Shown: piece by piece, positions 1 to 9,545 of the stretch
How positions within the stretch are numbered: the first letter of the stretch is position 1
How the letters are laid out: every line of letters starts with the position of its first letter
Origin: CAVPJC01 sp963705155
GTDB taxonomy: Bacteria; Chloroflexota; Anaerolineae; Anaerolineales; UBA4823
NCBI GenBank assembly: GCA_963705155.1
Contig: CAVPJC010000026.1
Coordinates: 1 to 64,000, forward strand
Length of the DNA: 64,000 bases
Reading direction: 5' to 3'
The notes under the pieces: model-generated
Seen by the model: only the letters and a program-made list of their open reading frames with translations
Databases searched by the model: none
What the model was told of the DNA's origin: nothing
Translations under genes and position numbers: made by a program

Positions 1-58
1 GGTCGCCGGGGCGGTTATACTATATATATCGGGGTAGTACTTTAGTCATGTGGTTGCG

Positions 59-1644
59 ATGACAGCCAGGAAAATCTTTGCTCTTCTTTCCATAATTGTA
101 CTAATTCTACTCGCTGCCTGTGATGACACCGGCGGGGTGATCAATTCACTGGGTGCTGACCCGTACGAAGTGGACACCACGTTCAGGGAGTTTTACCAGT
201 TTTTGGGGGGGCGAGATACCCTCGGGCCTCCCATTTCCCCGCTGTTTGTGTATGGAGAAGTGAAATACCAGTACACTCTTGCCGGGCTGATGGTTTTTGA
301 TCCATCTGCACCCGGCAACCAACGTTTCCAACTGGCTGCGTTGGGGCTGGACATGGGCATCAGTGAACCTCAGGTTCCCCGCCCAGACCAGTCAGGCGCC
401 CGCTATGTTGATGGGCATATCATTGCGGAATTTTTTGTGCCCCTGTACGAGCGCCTGGGAGGGGCGCGCTACCGTGGGTAAGCCGTTGACTGAAGTGCAT
501 TTCAATCCGGACAAACGGCGTTATGAGCAGCATTTTGAAAATCTGGGTATTTACTGGCTGGAAGGGTCGGCCCCGGAAGATGTCCGTTTACTGGCGTACG
601 GCGCCTGGAAGTGTGACGCGAGCTGCAGGAAGCCGCCCCTGGGACCGAGCGCTGTCATTCTACCTTACCGCGTCGATGATCACTTTGCCGGTGCAGTGGA
701 ACGCCTGGGAGCCGATTTTACCGGCTTTGCCATCAGCGAAGCCTACAATACCCCCGATGGTTACATCGAACAGGTATTTGAAAATGTTGTCCTGGTTTCA
801 ACGCCCAAGAAACCGCGCCGGATTTTCCTGCGAAACATCTCAGATCGCCTGGGGAACCGCCCTGACCCACTGGTTGAACCGAATAACCTGCCGGGCTTCA
901 GTTTTCACAAGGTGCAAGAAGAGCGCGGCTATAACGTCTCGCAGAAATTTCTGGATTACATGGCTTATCATGGCGGTTTGGAAGCTTCCGGGCCGCCTAT
1001 TGGTGAAATGGTCAGCGTGAAGGATAACGTATTTCGCCAGTGTTTCACCAATCTGTGCCTGGAAGAGCACCATTCTGCATCTGGCATGACAACAGTCAAG
1101 CCGGCGCAATTGGGTTTTACCTACCGCCAGCTCGCAGTCACCGCGGTGGAGGCGCAAGCGCCTCAAGCCAATCCTCCCCAGGTCTCCCGGTGATCAGGAG
1201 CAGCCGCCGGCCTCACAGGAACAGGCGCAGCAGGAAACCCAACCCGAAGCGACAGCGCAGCCTGCCCAGGAGCTGCAAACCCCCGCAACAGAGCAGACCG
1301 AAGAACTATTACCCACAGCGCCCAGCGTGCCGGAATTGGGTTTGCAGGTCTGGGAAATTTTCGCGATGGTTTCACCCAACCAGTCCCAGGAAATTGGTGT
1401 GAGCGTTTTCGAAAACAATATCCCCCTGGTGAACATTGAACCAGATATTATTATCGTGCTGCCAGACGAAACCACCCGGATTTATTATATGCAGCCCACC
1501 GGCAGCGATGGCCAGACGCGCCTGCAGCTCGATCCCATCGATGCGCCAAATGGCACCATCATCCCCTATCAGGTGTGTGTCTATAACCTGAACGGATCCA
1601 AATTCTGCGTCAAAGACAGCTTCCTGATCTGGTCTAACCCATAG
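59..1644 (+). CDS. Lipoprotein with repeated LG-P-I motifs (frameshifted)
   Basis: The product begins with a short basic N-terminus, a hydrophobic stretch and a lipobox (LLAAC at about residues 18-22), so it is probably a lipid-anchored envelope protein. ATG at 59 is preferred; an in-frame GTG lies at 50. The reading frame shifts near 475 and again near 1190, and joining the three frames gives one protein of about 530 residues. Three segments resemble each other: GGRDTLGPPIS, a degenerate LGADFTGFAIS, and GGLEASGPPIG, each followed by aromatic-rich strands, which suggests a repeated extracellular module. A Gln/Glu/Pro/Ala-rich linker (about 1195-1330) leads to a beta-rich C-terminal domain. 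I do not recognise a function. The gene ends at a terminator shared with the convergent sigma-54 cassette. Confidence 0.6.
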
Positions 1645-1665
1645 ACTGCCTGTGTTAAACGAAAA

Positions 1666-1705
1666 TGGCAGCCCGGGCTTGCTGGTTTGGGCTGCCCATT
1701 TATTA
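1666..1705. terminator. Bidirectional intrinsic terminator
   Basis: GGCAGCCC (1667-1674) pairs with GGGCTGCC (1689-1696) around a 14-base loop, and is followed by an A/T-rich tract. It lies between two convergent genes and could serve both strands. Confidence 0.7.
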
Positions 1706-1718
1706 TTTAATAAACCAG

Positions 1719-2898
1719 CTACTCTGGTTTTTGGTCGACAATTTCCCCGGGCAGGTGTTCCAGATCGATGGAGGCATCATCGCAAAAGAGCATGGCGCGC
1801 TCAATCACGTTGCGCAGCTCGCGAATATTCCCGGGCCAGTGCATGCGCCAGCAGGGCCTGCATGGCACGCGGGGTGACATCAGAAATGCTCAAGCCCATG
1901 TGGGCGTTGTTCTTGCGGATAAAGAACCCCACCAGATCGGGGATATCGGCCACGCGCTCACGCAGCGGCGGGAGGTGCAGGTCCACCACTTTCAGGCGGT
2001 AGTACAGGTCTTCGCGGAATTTGCCTTCTGCCATCATGTTCTTCAGGCTGCGGTTGGATGCTGCCAGGAGCTGCACATCCACTTTGATCAAGTTGGTGCC
2101 GCCCACGCGGCAAAAGGCGCGCTCTTCCAGAGCGCGCAGCAGCTTGGCCTGCATTTCCAGCGGCATGGAGGATATCTCATCCAGGAATAAGATGCCGCCG
2201 TCAGCCACTTCCATCAGACCATTTTTGCGTTTCTCGGCGCCGGTGAAGGCCCCGGCCTCATATCCAAAAAGCTCCGATTCGAGCACGGTGGGCTGGATGG
2301 CGGCGCAATTGATGGCGATGAACGGATGGCTGGCGCGCGGTCCCGAACGGTGAATGGCGCTTGCCAGCACTTCTTTGCCGGTGCCGGTCTCACCGGTGAT
2401 CAGCACCGATACCGATGCAGCCGAGGCGCGCTGCGCCTGGTCGAGCAACAATTTCATCGCCCGGCTTTTACCGACGATGAAATCCATCTGCTGATGCTGC
2501 TGCTGCCTGAGGTGGGCCAGCTCGCGCCGCATGGCAACAATTTCGCCAGCCCGAAGGATTGATTTTTCCAGTTGTGCCAGTTGAATCGGTTTTTGCAGAA
2601 AATCGTGGGCGCCGTTCTTCATGGCATCCACCGCCATTTCCACGTCACCGTAGGCCGTGATCAGGATGATGGGCGGGCGCATGGGCAGGCGGGCGGTTTC
2701 TTCCAGCAGGGTAGGGCCGTATCCATCTGGCAGCTGCACATCCAGCAGAATGATATCGGCATTTCCGCGGGTTACCACCTCCCTGGCCTCTTTCAGGGTG
2801 GCGGCGCCAAAAACCTCGTACCCCTGCGAGGTGAGAAACGCGCCGATGTTGAGGCGGGCGTTATCTTCGTCGTCAACGATTAATACGGTCAGACTCAT
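1719..2898 (-). CDS. NtrC-like sigma-54 activator without DNA-binding domain
   Basis: This is a response regulator that should drive sigma-54 RNA polymerase open-complex formation by ATP hydrolysis. The N-terminal receiver has the acidic pair (DDED), phosphoacceptor Asp in LLDVQLPD and the Lys in LQKP. The AAA+ domain shows Walker A GETGTGKE, the sigma-54 contact loop GAFTGA, Walker B ILFLDE and an arginine region LPPLRER. A frameshift near 1850 hides the end; in the other frame it continues with HWPGNIREL and stops at 1719. Only about 35 residues follow GNIREL, with no Fis-type helix-turn-helix, so it probably acts from solution. Its start overlaps the stop of the upstream sensor kinase by 4 bases, marking them as a cognate pair. 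Confidence 0.85.
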
Positions 2899-4865
2899 GC
2901 TGTCTCCATCGCTGGCAGCGTAACATGGAATACGGTGCCTCCAGGAAAACTGGTGACCTGGATGGTGCCCTTATGGGCCGTAATGATGCGTTTGGTGATG
3001 GGCAGCCCCAGCCCGGTGCCATCCATTTTGGTGGTAAAAAATGGCTGAAAGAGCCGGTCTTGCAGCTCACGCGAGATGCCCGGCCCGTTATCGGCCACAT
3101 CCACCTGCACCTGGGTGCGATCGCCTGTGCCGCGGACTGGCTGCAGCTTTATTGCCACAGTGCCGCCGGTTTCATTCATGGCCTGGATGGCGTTGGTGAT
3201 CAGGTTGGTAAACACCTGTTCCAGCGCACGGGCATTGCCGCGCACTTTGGGGAGTGTCGGCTCAGCCTGCAGCAAGGGCTCGACCCTGGAGCGCAGCATG
3301 CGCGGGCGCAATCGTTCCACCAATCTTTGAACCAGCAGGCGCAGGTCCACGGCTTCCATCTCGTATTCGGTGGGCCGCGAAAACGCCAGCACCGATTTCA
3401 TCAGCTCGGTCAGCCGGTCGCAATCCTGCTGCAGTCTGCCGATCAAAACCTGGTTGGGGTCTTCCTGACCCAGGTTGTAAGCCATGAGCTGGAGCCCGGT
3501 GCTGATATTGTTAATCGGGTTGCGAACCTCATGCGCAAAAATCGCCATCACATCGCCAAGTGTGGCGCGCTGCTCCAACTGCTGCGCCTGCACCTGGATC
3601 TGCTCCTGGTCGCTCAGATCTTGAAACAGGATGACGATGCCGGTGGTTTCACTGTGGTCCCGGGTTGGCAGCACGCTCATCCTGGCGTGAAAAGGCTGCC
3701 CGGACCGGCGGTAAAAGTGCTGGGTTTCTTCTTTAAGAGTGGGCGTGCCCTGAAGGGCAAGCTGCAGCGTGGGTTTCAGGCTGCTGTTGCTGATGAGGAT
3801 ATCTTGAACCGGCCTTCCTGCGGCTTCACTGCGCGTGTAGCCCAGCATGCGCTCCGCCGCAGCATTGATATGCAGGATATTCAAGCGGTTGGAGAGGACG
3901 ACCAGGCCATCTTCAACCGAGTTTTCAATTACCTGGTAAATGGATCCCAGGTTTTGCTCGTTTTTGAGCATCGCAAGCATGTTATTCTGGCGGCTGTGGC
4001 TTTCAATCAGACCAGAAATGACTTCGGCGATGATCATTAATTGCTGGAGGATCGCTTCTGAACCAACCGCGCTGTCGCTGGCTGCCAGAAGAAAACCAAT
4101 CAGGGCTTTGGGCTGGCCGAGGGGAACGGTGGCAACGAAGCCCAGGCTACCGGCGCGGGCAGAGCGGTGGAGCGATGTGGCAGGACGTTTGCCTGGCGTC
4201 CACAGGTGTGGGTTGCGCAAATGCACCAGCTCCTGAGCAGGCAGGCTGCCAGGCAGTGGCTCGGGAGGGCCCAGATGCGCATACCGGACGATTTCGGGTG
4301 CGGCGCTGGTCTCGCCGACATCCTGCAGGTAGATGCTCAATATTCTGGCGCGGGTGATATCGCTGGCGGCGGTAAGGATCATCTCCAAAGCGGTGTTTAA
4401 CTCCGGCTGTTTGAGGGCCTGGCTGAGCGTATGCATGCTTGCAATCATTTCGCCGTGCCGGTCTTCAAAAGCTTTCTTTTGCCGCAAGTGGTGCAGGGGT
4501 GTCAGGCTGACCATGCTCCAACCGCTGTTGATCCCCAGGTCGGAGCGTTCGGAAACCACCTCCAGACGCGATTTGTTGCGCCGTAAGACGACCAGCTCCA
4601 ACCGGCTGAGCGAGCCGCCGGAGGCGTCCCAGAAAGCGGCTTCATCCAGTTTGTCAAAGAGGCTGGTCAGGCGCATTCCTACCATTTCGCTGCGAGTATA
4701 AGAAGTCATCTCAGCAGCTTTGCTGTTGGCCATTTGAATTTGGCGGTTGCGGGCATCCACCAGCATGGCAGCGGATGGCAACATGTCGAGCATGGCCTCC
4801 ATTTCAGCCAGGGCAGGTTTGCGTTGCAAGCGGGGCAGGCGTGAGGGTTGCGAAGATGTGGTCAT
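2895..4865 (-). CDS. PAS/GAF sensor histidine kinase (NtrB-like)
   Basis: A 656-residue kinase with no obvious membrane segment, so probably a cytoplasmic sensor. Visible order: an N-terminal PAS domain (about 20-130, with MLPSAAMLVDARNR), a GAF-like region (about 150-300), a second PAS (about 310-430), a HisKA dimerisation helix carrying the phospho-His in FAHEVRNPINN, and a HATPase domain with an N box (NLITNAIQAM), G1 (DNGPGI) and G2 (GTGLGLPI). The EVRNPINN type of H box is typical of the NtrB/AtoS class that partners sigma-54 activators, and the next gene is exactly such an activator. With rpoN just upstream, the three genes form one sigma-54 cassette. The input signal is unknown. Confidence 0.88.
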   Translation of the reverse strand: MTTSSQPSRLPRLQRKPALAEMEAMLDMLPSAAMLVDARNRQIQMANSKAAEMTSYTRSEMVGMRLTSLFDKLDEAAFWDASGGSLSRLELVVLRRNKSRLEVVSERSDLGINSGWSMVSLTPLHHLRQKKAFEDRHGEMIASMHTLSQALKQPELNTALEMILTAASDITRARILSIYLQDVGETSAAPEIVRYAHLGPPEPLPGSLPAQELVHLRNPHLWTPGKRPATSLHRSARAGSLGFVATVPLGQPKALIGFLLAASDSAVGSEAILQQLMIIAEVISGLIESHSRQNNMLAMLKNEQNLGSIYQVIENSVEDGLVVLSNRLNILHINAAAERMLGYTRSEAAGRPVQDILISNSSLKPTLQLALQGTPTLKEETQHFYRRSGQPFHARMSVLPTRDHSETTGIVILFQDLSDQEQIQVQAQQLEQRATLGDVMAIFAHEVRNPINNISTGLQLMAYNLGQEDPNQVLIGRLQQDCDRLTELMKSVLAFSRPTEYEMEAVDLRLLVQRLVERLRPRMLRSRVEPLLQAEPTLPKVRGNARALEQVFTNLITNAIQAMNETGGTVAIKLQPVRGTGDRTQVQVDVADNGPGISRELQDRLFQPFFTTKMDGTGLGLPITKRIITAHKGTIQVTSFPGGTVFHVTLPAMETA

Positions 4866-4884
4866 AAGCGGGGTGGATCAGTAC

Positions 4885-6300
4885 TTACACCGCCACGCGC
4901 ACCGGCTGGCGCAGGTGGGCCGGTAAGATGCCTTCCATAGCGCGGTATTTTGCAACCGTCCGGCGCGCTACCGGATAGCCCTTGGTTTTCAATAATCCGG
5001 CAATCTGTGTGTCGGTGAGAGGCCTGGTTTCGTGCGCCACGATCTGTCTCAACTCCGTGCGAATGTGCAGGCTGCGGTCGAAAAGTTTAGACAGGGGCAC
5101 GATTCTTCCGCTGGGTAATTGTACCGCTTTCCCCGAGACTGCGCGAGAAATGGTGGATTCATGCACTTCCAGCTCATCTGCGAGACTGGCGCGGGTGAGA
5201 GGCTCGATATGAGCATCGCCGTGCAAGATGAATTCGCGCTGGATGGAGGCAATCCGCTGCATCATGCGCACGATGGTGTGGTTGCGTTGTTGCAGGCACT
5301 TGATCAACAGGGAGGCATGTTCCAGGTCTGACTGCCATTGTTCGGCTTTATCGGCGGGCGCTTCTTGCAGCGCCTGCCGAAACATGGGGCTGACGCGCAG
5401 CTTACCTGCCAGCGGAGAGATCACTTCCACGACCAGCGATGCATCTGGCAGGTTGTTCAGGTGACTGATGAGGATATCCGGGTGGTGGTAAACGGCCGGA
5501 GCCGGGCTGCCAGGCTGGTGCACGTTGCCCCAGTGGGCGCGGGCCGGGAACGGATTGAGATTTTCACCGATAAAGAGGGCAATTTCTTTGGCGCGTGCGG
5601 TTGGCACACCCAGCAGCCGCCCCAGTTCCAGGTACTGGCGCCGGGAAAGAAGTTCCATGCCTTCCCGCACGGCCTTTGCGGCCAGAGGGGTTATCTCAAC
5701 CGTCTCAGACAGCACTTCGAGCTGCACCAGGAGCGCCTCTCCCGGGGTTGGTGAGCCCACACCAACCGGATCGGCGTGCTGGATGAGGCTGAGGACACTC
5801 TGGACGCGGCTGAGGGGTACATGGTGGTAACGGGCGATTTCAACCAGGGGGATTTGCAGCAGGCCATCTTCATCCAGCCCGGTGAGGATGTGCGCTGCCA
5901 GCAAGCGGTCTTCAGGCGCAAGATCAGGGGCGATCTGGCGGAGCACATAGGTGGGCAGGTCTTCGGTATCGGCTGTGTATTCTTCCTGCGAAGATGTTTC
6001 GCCCGCGGGTAACCCGCCGCCCGAATAAAAATCCTCACGGGGCGACACAAACACAATCGGCTCGCTGTCGTACCGGTCTTGCCTGCGGCTGCAAACCGGG
6101 CAAGGGCCTGCATCTGCCAGGGGCCTGCGGCAGGTGGGGCAGCGATGCTCTTCAACCACTTCCAGTGCCGGGTTGGAGGCCAGCTCGGCCTCGATTTTCT
6201 GGCGCAGCTCGGCGGCTGTCAGACCCATCAGGGTCATTGTCGTCGCCAGGTGAGCGGTGGTCATCGGGCGGAGGGAGGTTGATTGAGACTGGATGATCAT
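4885..6300 (-). CDS. rpoN: RNA polymerase sigma-54 factor with zinc-ribbon insert
   Basis: The protein has a region I-like N-terminus (TLMGLTAAELRQKIEAEL, SNPALE), a core-binding central part and the C-terminal RpoN box ARRTVAKYR that reads the -24 element. I place the start at 6300 because GAGG lies at suitable distance; a longer frame to 6378 adds 26 uncharacteristic residues. An unusual feature is CPTC...CPVC at about residues 54-70, directly after region I, which resembles a zinc ribbon in the normally acidic region II. Length (471) is normal for the family. It is first in a minus-strand run with a sensor kinase and a sigma-54 activator, so the cassette may be a self-contained sigma-54 regulon. 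Confidence 0.92.
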   Translation of the reverse strand: MIIQSQSTSLRPMTTAHLATTMTLMGLTAAELRQKIEAELASNPALEVVEEHRCPTCRRPLADAGPCPVCSRRQDRYDSEPIVFVSPREDFYSGGGLPAGETSSQEEYTADTEDLPTYVLRQIAPDLAPEDRLLAAHILTGLDEDGLLQIPLVEIARYHHVPLSRVQSVLSLIQHADPVGVGSPTPGEALLVQLEVLSETVEITPLAAKAVREGMELLSRRQYLELGRLLGVPTARAKEIALFIGENLNPFPARAHWGNVHQPGSPAPAVYHHPDILISHLNNLPDASLVVEVISPLAGKLRVSPMFRQALQEAPADKAEQWQSDLEHASLLIKCLQQRNHTIVRMMQRIASIQREFILHGDAHIEPLTRASLADELEVHESTISRAVSGKAVQLPSGRIVPLSKLFDRSLHIRTELRQIVAHETRPLTDTQIAGLLKTKGYPVARRTVAKYRAMEGILPAHLRQPVRVAV

Positions 6301-6473
6301 GAGGGCATCCTCGCAAATACAGGTTTGATTATATCGTGTTGCAAGAAATGTGCCAGGGCTTAATGTGTGCTTTGTCAAGCCGGATAGTGACGCATGTACC
6401 GGGTGGGCAGGGTCGATTTATGCTAAAATCTGAAATAACGCGTGATATTCTCAGTTCTTGAGGGTTCATCCCT

Positions 6474-7436
6474 ATGCTACGTTCGTTCCTTATCTACCTT
6501 TCCAAAGCAAATTGGGCGCGCCGCCTCGTGACCCATTGGTCGCTTGCCCGCCGGGCTGCCTCCCGGTTTATTGCTGGAGAAAAGCTGGAAGATGCGATCG
6601 AGGTTGTGCGCAAATTGAACCAGAGAGGCATCAACGCCACGCTGGATCATCTGGGCGAACACACCACCAATGCCAGCGAAGCCAGGCGCGCCACGCAAGA
6701 TATCCTCACGATGGTGGATGCCATTGCTGCCTCTGGCGTGCGTTCCAATGCCTCCATCAAGCTCACCCAGATTGGCCTGGCTCTGGATGAAACTTTATGC
6801 GCCGAAAACCTGGCCCGCATACTGGAGCAGGCGCAGAAAGCCGGTATATTCGTGCGCGTCGATATGGAAGATTCGCCCTGGGTGGATACCACCTTGCGCC
6901 TGTACCGCAGAATGCGCTTTGACCTGGGTTACGCCAATACAGGTGTGGTCATTCAATCCTACCTGTTTCGCAGTGAGCAGGATGTTCTCCAACTGAGAGA
7001 AGAATGTACCAGAGTGCGCCTATGCAAGGGCGCCTATAAAGAACCCTCCCAGGTGGCTTTTCCCAAAAAGAGCAGTGTAGATGCCAATTACGACCGGCTG
7101 GCGCGCCTGCTCATGGATGGATCGCTGGCCCATGGCTGTCCCGAGTTGAGCGCAGATGGTAAAACGCCTCCTCCTCCGGCCCTGGCTACCCATGATGAAC
7201 GCCGGATCGAGTACGCCAAGGCCTACGCCCGGCAGATCGGTTTACCAAAAACGGCGATCGAATTTCAAATGCTCAACGGCATCCGCCGCGATCTGCAGGA
7301 AAAACTGGCCGCCGATGGATACCCGGTGCGGGTGTATGTGCCTTATGGGACGGAATGGTACCCGTACTTCAGCCGCCGGCTGGCAGAACGCCCGGCGAAC
7401 GTGTGGTTCATTCTATCCAACCTGTTTCGTAGTTAA
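6474..7436 (+). CDS. Proline dehydrogenase
   Basis: FAD-dependent proline dehydrogenase of the monofunctional PRODH type (320 residues), converting proline to pyrroline-5-carboxylate and passing electrons to the quinone pool. Diagnostic segments are SIKLTQIGL, DMEDS, VRLCKGAY, EFQMLNGIR and the C-terminal VRVYVPYG followed by RRLAERPAN, which form the FAD and proline site of the TIM barrel. No pyrroline-5-carboxylate dehydrogenase is adjacent, so the second step must be encoded elsewhere. The gene stands alone: the divergent rpoN cassette starts 170 bases upstream and a 200-base gap follows. Confidence 0.93.
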   Translation: MLRSFLIYLSKANWARRLVTHWSLARRAASRFIAGEKLEDAIEVVRKLNQRGINATLDHLGEHTTNASEARRATQDILTMVDAIAASGVRSNASIKLTQIGLALDETLCAENLARILEQAQKAGIFVRVDMEDSPWVDTTLRLYRRMRFDLGYANTGVVIQSYLFRSEQDVLQLREECTRVRLCKGAYKEPSQVAFPKKSSVDANYDRLARLLMDGSLAHGCPELSADGKTPPPPALATHDERRIEYAKAYARQIGLPKTAIEFQMLNGIRRDLQEKLAADGYPVRVYVPYGTEWYPYFSRRLAERPANVWFILSNLFRS

Positions 7437-7635
7437 TACCGTCTAAACCCGCCTCAATACCCATGCCAGGTATCGGTTTCCCGACCGCAGGGGAGCACGA
7501 TACCTGGTTTGTTTTGATGTTATTCGTTTGGGGGTCTGAATTACCTTATTAATCAGCCCTTCTATTTTGCACCCCCCGAGTTATGGTATCATGTGCCATT
7601 AGAATTCGCAGAAATAACCGAAAACAGGAGGTGGA

Positions 7636-8127
7636 ATGCCCAGGACAAAACCAAAACGCCCGGTGCGCAAGCCGGTTTGGCCCATCTTGCTCATGCTGGC
7701 AGGTGGGCTGTTGATTGTGGGAGCCATTGGCTGGACGGTTTATACCGCCGCCCAACCTGCGCCAACCCCCACATCTCAGCCGGCGGTTGGTGTAGAAGAT
7801 AACTACCCGGATGTGCCCCGGGTAAGTGTTTCCGATGCAGCCGCGGCCTACGAAAACGGCTCGGCAGTGTTTTTAGATGTGCGCGATGCGGCTTCCTATG
7901 CTTCCAGTCATGTGGAAGGTGCACTTAACATTCCCGTCGCTGAAATTCAACAGCGCATGGGCGAATTGAATCCGTCCGATTGGATTATTACCTACTGTAC
8001 CTGACAAGCCGAAGAGACCAGCGCCCGTGCGGCGCAAATCCTTCTGCAAAACGGGTTCAGTAAGGCAACTCCCATCAAAGGCGGTTTTTTGGCCTGGTCC
8101 ACGTCTGGCTACCCGGTTGAACCCTGA
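7636..8127 (+). CDS. Membrane-anchored rhodanese, candidate selenoprotein (TGA at 8002)
   Basis: The frame is open from ATG 7636 (ribosome site AGGAGGTGG) to TGA 8125-8127, interrupted only by TGA at 8002-8004. The product has a basic N-terminus, one membrane helix (about residues 15-37), a Pro/Thr linker and a rhodanese domain: VFLDVRD, HVEGALNIP, then ITYCT-TGA-QAEETSARAA and IKGGFLAW. In the rhodanese subgroup with an extended active loop (YCxCPxExxSAR, from family knowledge) the residue two after the catalytic Cys is itself Cys, so TGA sits where Cys is expected and would give C-T-Sec. A small hairpin follows (8021-8035). Alternatives are a TGC/TGT-to-TGA error or a true nonsense mutation. 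The next gene starts 9 bases after the stop. Confidence 0.75.
8002..8035 (+). promoter_or_regulatory. Possible SECIS element after TGA in rhodanese gene
   Basis: After TGA 8002-8004, GCGCC (8021-8025) pairs with GGCGC (8031-8035) around the loop CGTGC. The loop starts 22 bases after TGA and has G as its second base, fitting the general bacterial SECIS description (loop 16-37 bases downstream, G in first or second place). The 5-bp stem is short and could be chance in GC-rich DNA. Confidence 0.4.
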
Positions 8128-8136
8128 GGAGGCGGG

Positions 8137-8612
8137 ATGGCAGATACCCCTGCTGGTCTGGCAGAACGCATGCGCAGTGAAGGTGAAAAAACGCTCCAGT
8201 TTTTAACAATCTGAATGTGCAGCAGTGGCAGCAAACCATTTACGCTGAAGGCGCTCTATGGTCGGTGAAAGACTTGTTGGCGCATTTTGTTGCCACCGAA
8301 TCAGGCATGCGGCGGCTGCTGGAAGATGTGTTGTCCGGCGGCGCAGGCTCTCCCGATGATTTTGACCTGAACGCCTACAATGCCCGTAAAGTAGCCTCGC
8401 TCAAAGATGCCACACCCGATGAGCTGTTAACCCAGTTTTCGCGCCTGCGAGCTGCCAGTGTGAGCCTGGTGGCGGGTATGAGCGCCGATGATCTCAACCG
8501 CCAGGGCCGGCATCCCTGGCTGGGGATGGCTCCATTGGAAGATATCATCAAATTGATGTATCGTCACAACCAGATCCACCAACGGGATATTCGCCGGGCC
8601 CTGGAGCAATAA
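8137..8612 (+). CDS. DinB-like small helical protein (frameshifted)
   Basis: Starts at ATG 8137 behind GAGGAGGCGGG and is translationally close to the rhodanese gene. After 22 codons the frame breaks at a run of T (about 8199-8203); one extra T would restore a continuous protein of about 158 residues. Visible motifs are SVKDLLAHFVATE, LEDVL and, near the end, HNQIHQRDIRRAL, matching the four-helix DinB/maleylpyruvate-isomerase-like fold, whose metal site uses spaced His residues. Enzyme activity is not predictable; many relatives are thiol-dependent S-transferases, which would fit a neighbour handling sulfane sulfur. The homopolymer break is most likely a sequencing error. Confidence 0.7.
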
Positions 8613-8636
8613 GGATTGGTTTCGAGCTGAAACGGT

Positions 8637-9527
8637 ATGACTGAATCTCCTCCAGAGGATTGGTTGCGTTCCCTAATACGCTTTTCACGCCCGCTGCTTT
8701 TACTGGGCGGTGTGCTGCTTTATGCTCTGGGGGCAGGTATTGCCCGTTACCTGGGGGAAACCCTGGATTGGCAAATCTACCTGCTCGGCCAGGCCTGGGT
8801 GATCCTGGTACAACTGGGAGCTCATTTTCTGGCCGCGTACTATGATCTTGTTGTTAATGAAGGAAGCCCGCAGGCGGGAAGCCGATCGCCGCGCCCGGTT
8901 GTGCTCACGCTGGCGGCTGCCAGCCTCACTGCAGCGGCTTCATTGAGTGTGCTGTTGATCAATTTTGCCCGGCCTTCGCCGCAGACCCTGCTCATCCTGG
9001 TGCTGGCTGCTCTGGGTGCGGTGTTTTACTCTGTGCCGCCGGTTCGCCTGGCAGCTTCCGGTTACGGCGAGCTGACAACTGCCATCTTGATGGCTAACCT
9101 GCTGCCGGCGTTGGCTTTCTTGCTGCAGGCCGGCGATTTGCACCGCCTGGTGGCGATGAGCACTTTTCCGCTGACGGCGTTATTTCTGGCTTCCATCCTG
9201 ATCTATGAGCTTCCCACCTATGCCGCCGATGTAAAACGGCAAAACCGCAACCTGATGGTGCGCATGGGCTGGCAGAACGGGATGCGCCTGCACAATGCCC
9301 TGGTGGTGGCGGCGTTCTTCCTGTTGGGGTTGGCCCTCACCTTCGGCCTGCCGCTTTTGATCGCCTTACCCGTCTTCATAGCCCTGCCGCTGGGGCTGCT
9401 GCAAATCTGGCAGATACGGCGCATTGCCGACGGCATGCGTCCCAATTGGAAAACCCTGACCATCAATGCCCTGGCCCTGTTCTTTACATCGGCCTATCTC
9501 CTGGTCTTTGGTTTTTGGACACGCTGA
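8637..9527 (+). CDS. UbiA-family prenyltransferase-like membrane protein
   Basis: A 296-residue protein with about eight hydrophobic segments. It fits the UbiA superfamily: the first Asp-rich motif is degenerate (HFLAAYYDLVVNE in place of NDxxDxxxD), and the second is recognisable in YAADVKRQNRNLMVRMG. Such enzymes attach isoprenoid chains to aromatic acceptors in the membrane; the MenA group is the closest in layout. The weak first motif makes the substrate, and even full catalysis, uncertain. It lies in a co-directional run between the DinB-like gene (24-base gap) and moeA. Confidence 0.72.
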   Translation: MTESPPEDWLRSLIRFSRPLLLLGGVLLYALGAGIARYLGETLDWQIYLLGQAWVILVQLGAHFLAAYYDLVVNEGSPQAGSRSPRPVVLTLAAASLTAAASLSVLLINFARPSPQTLLILVLAALGAVFYSVPPVRLAASGYGELTTAILMANLLPALAFLLQAGDLHRLVAMSTFPLTALFLASILIYELPTYAADVKRQNRNLMVRMGWQNGMRLHNALVVAAFFLLGLALTFGLPLLIALPVFIALPLGLLQIWQIRRIADGMRPNWKTLTINALALFFTSAYLLVFGFWTR

Positions 9528-9545
9528 GTTTCTCTGTGGTTTGAG

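Noticed and set aside
2925..4040. A 371-codon frame antisense to the sensor kinase
   Set aside because: It is a shadow of the HisKA/HATPase region with no recognisable motifs.
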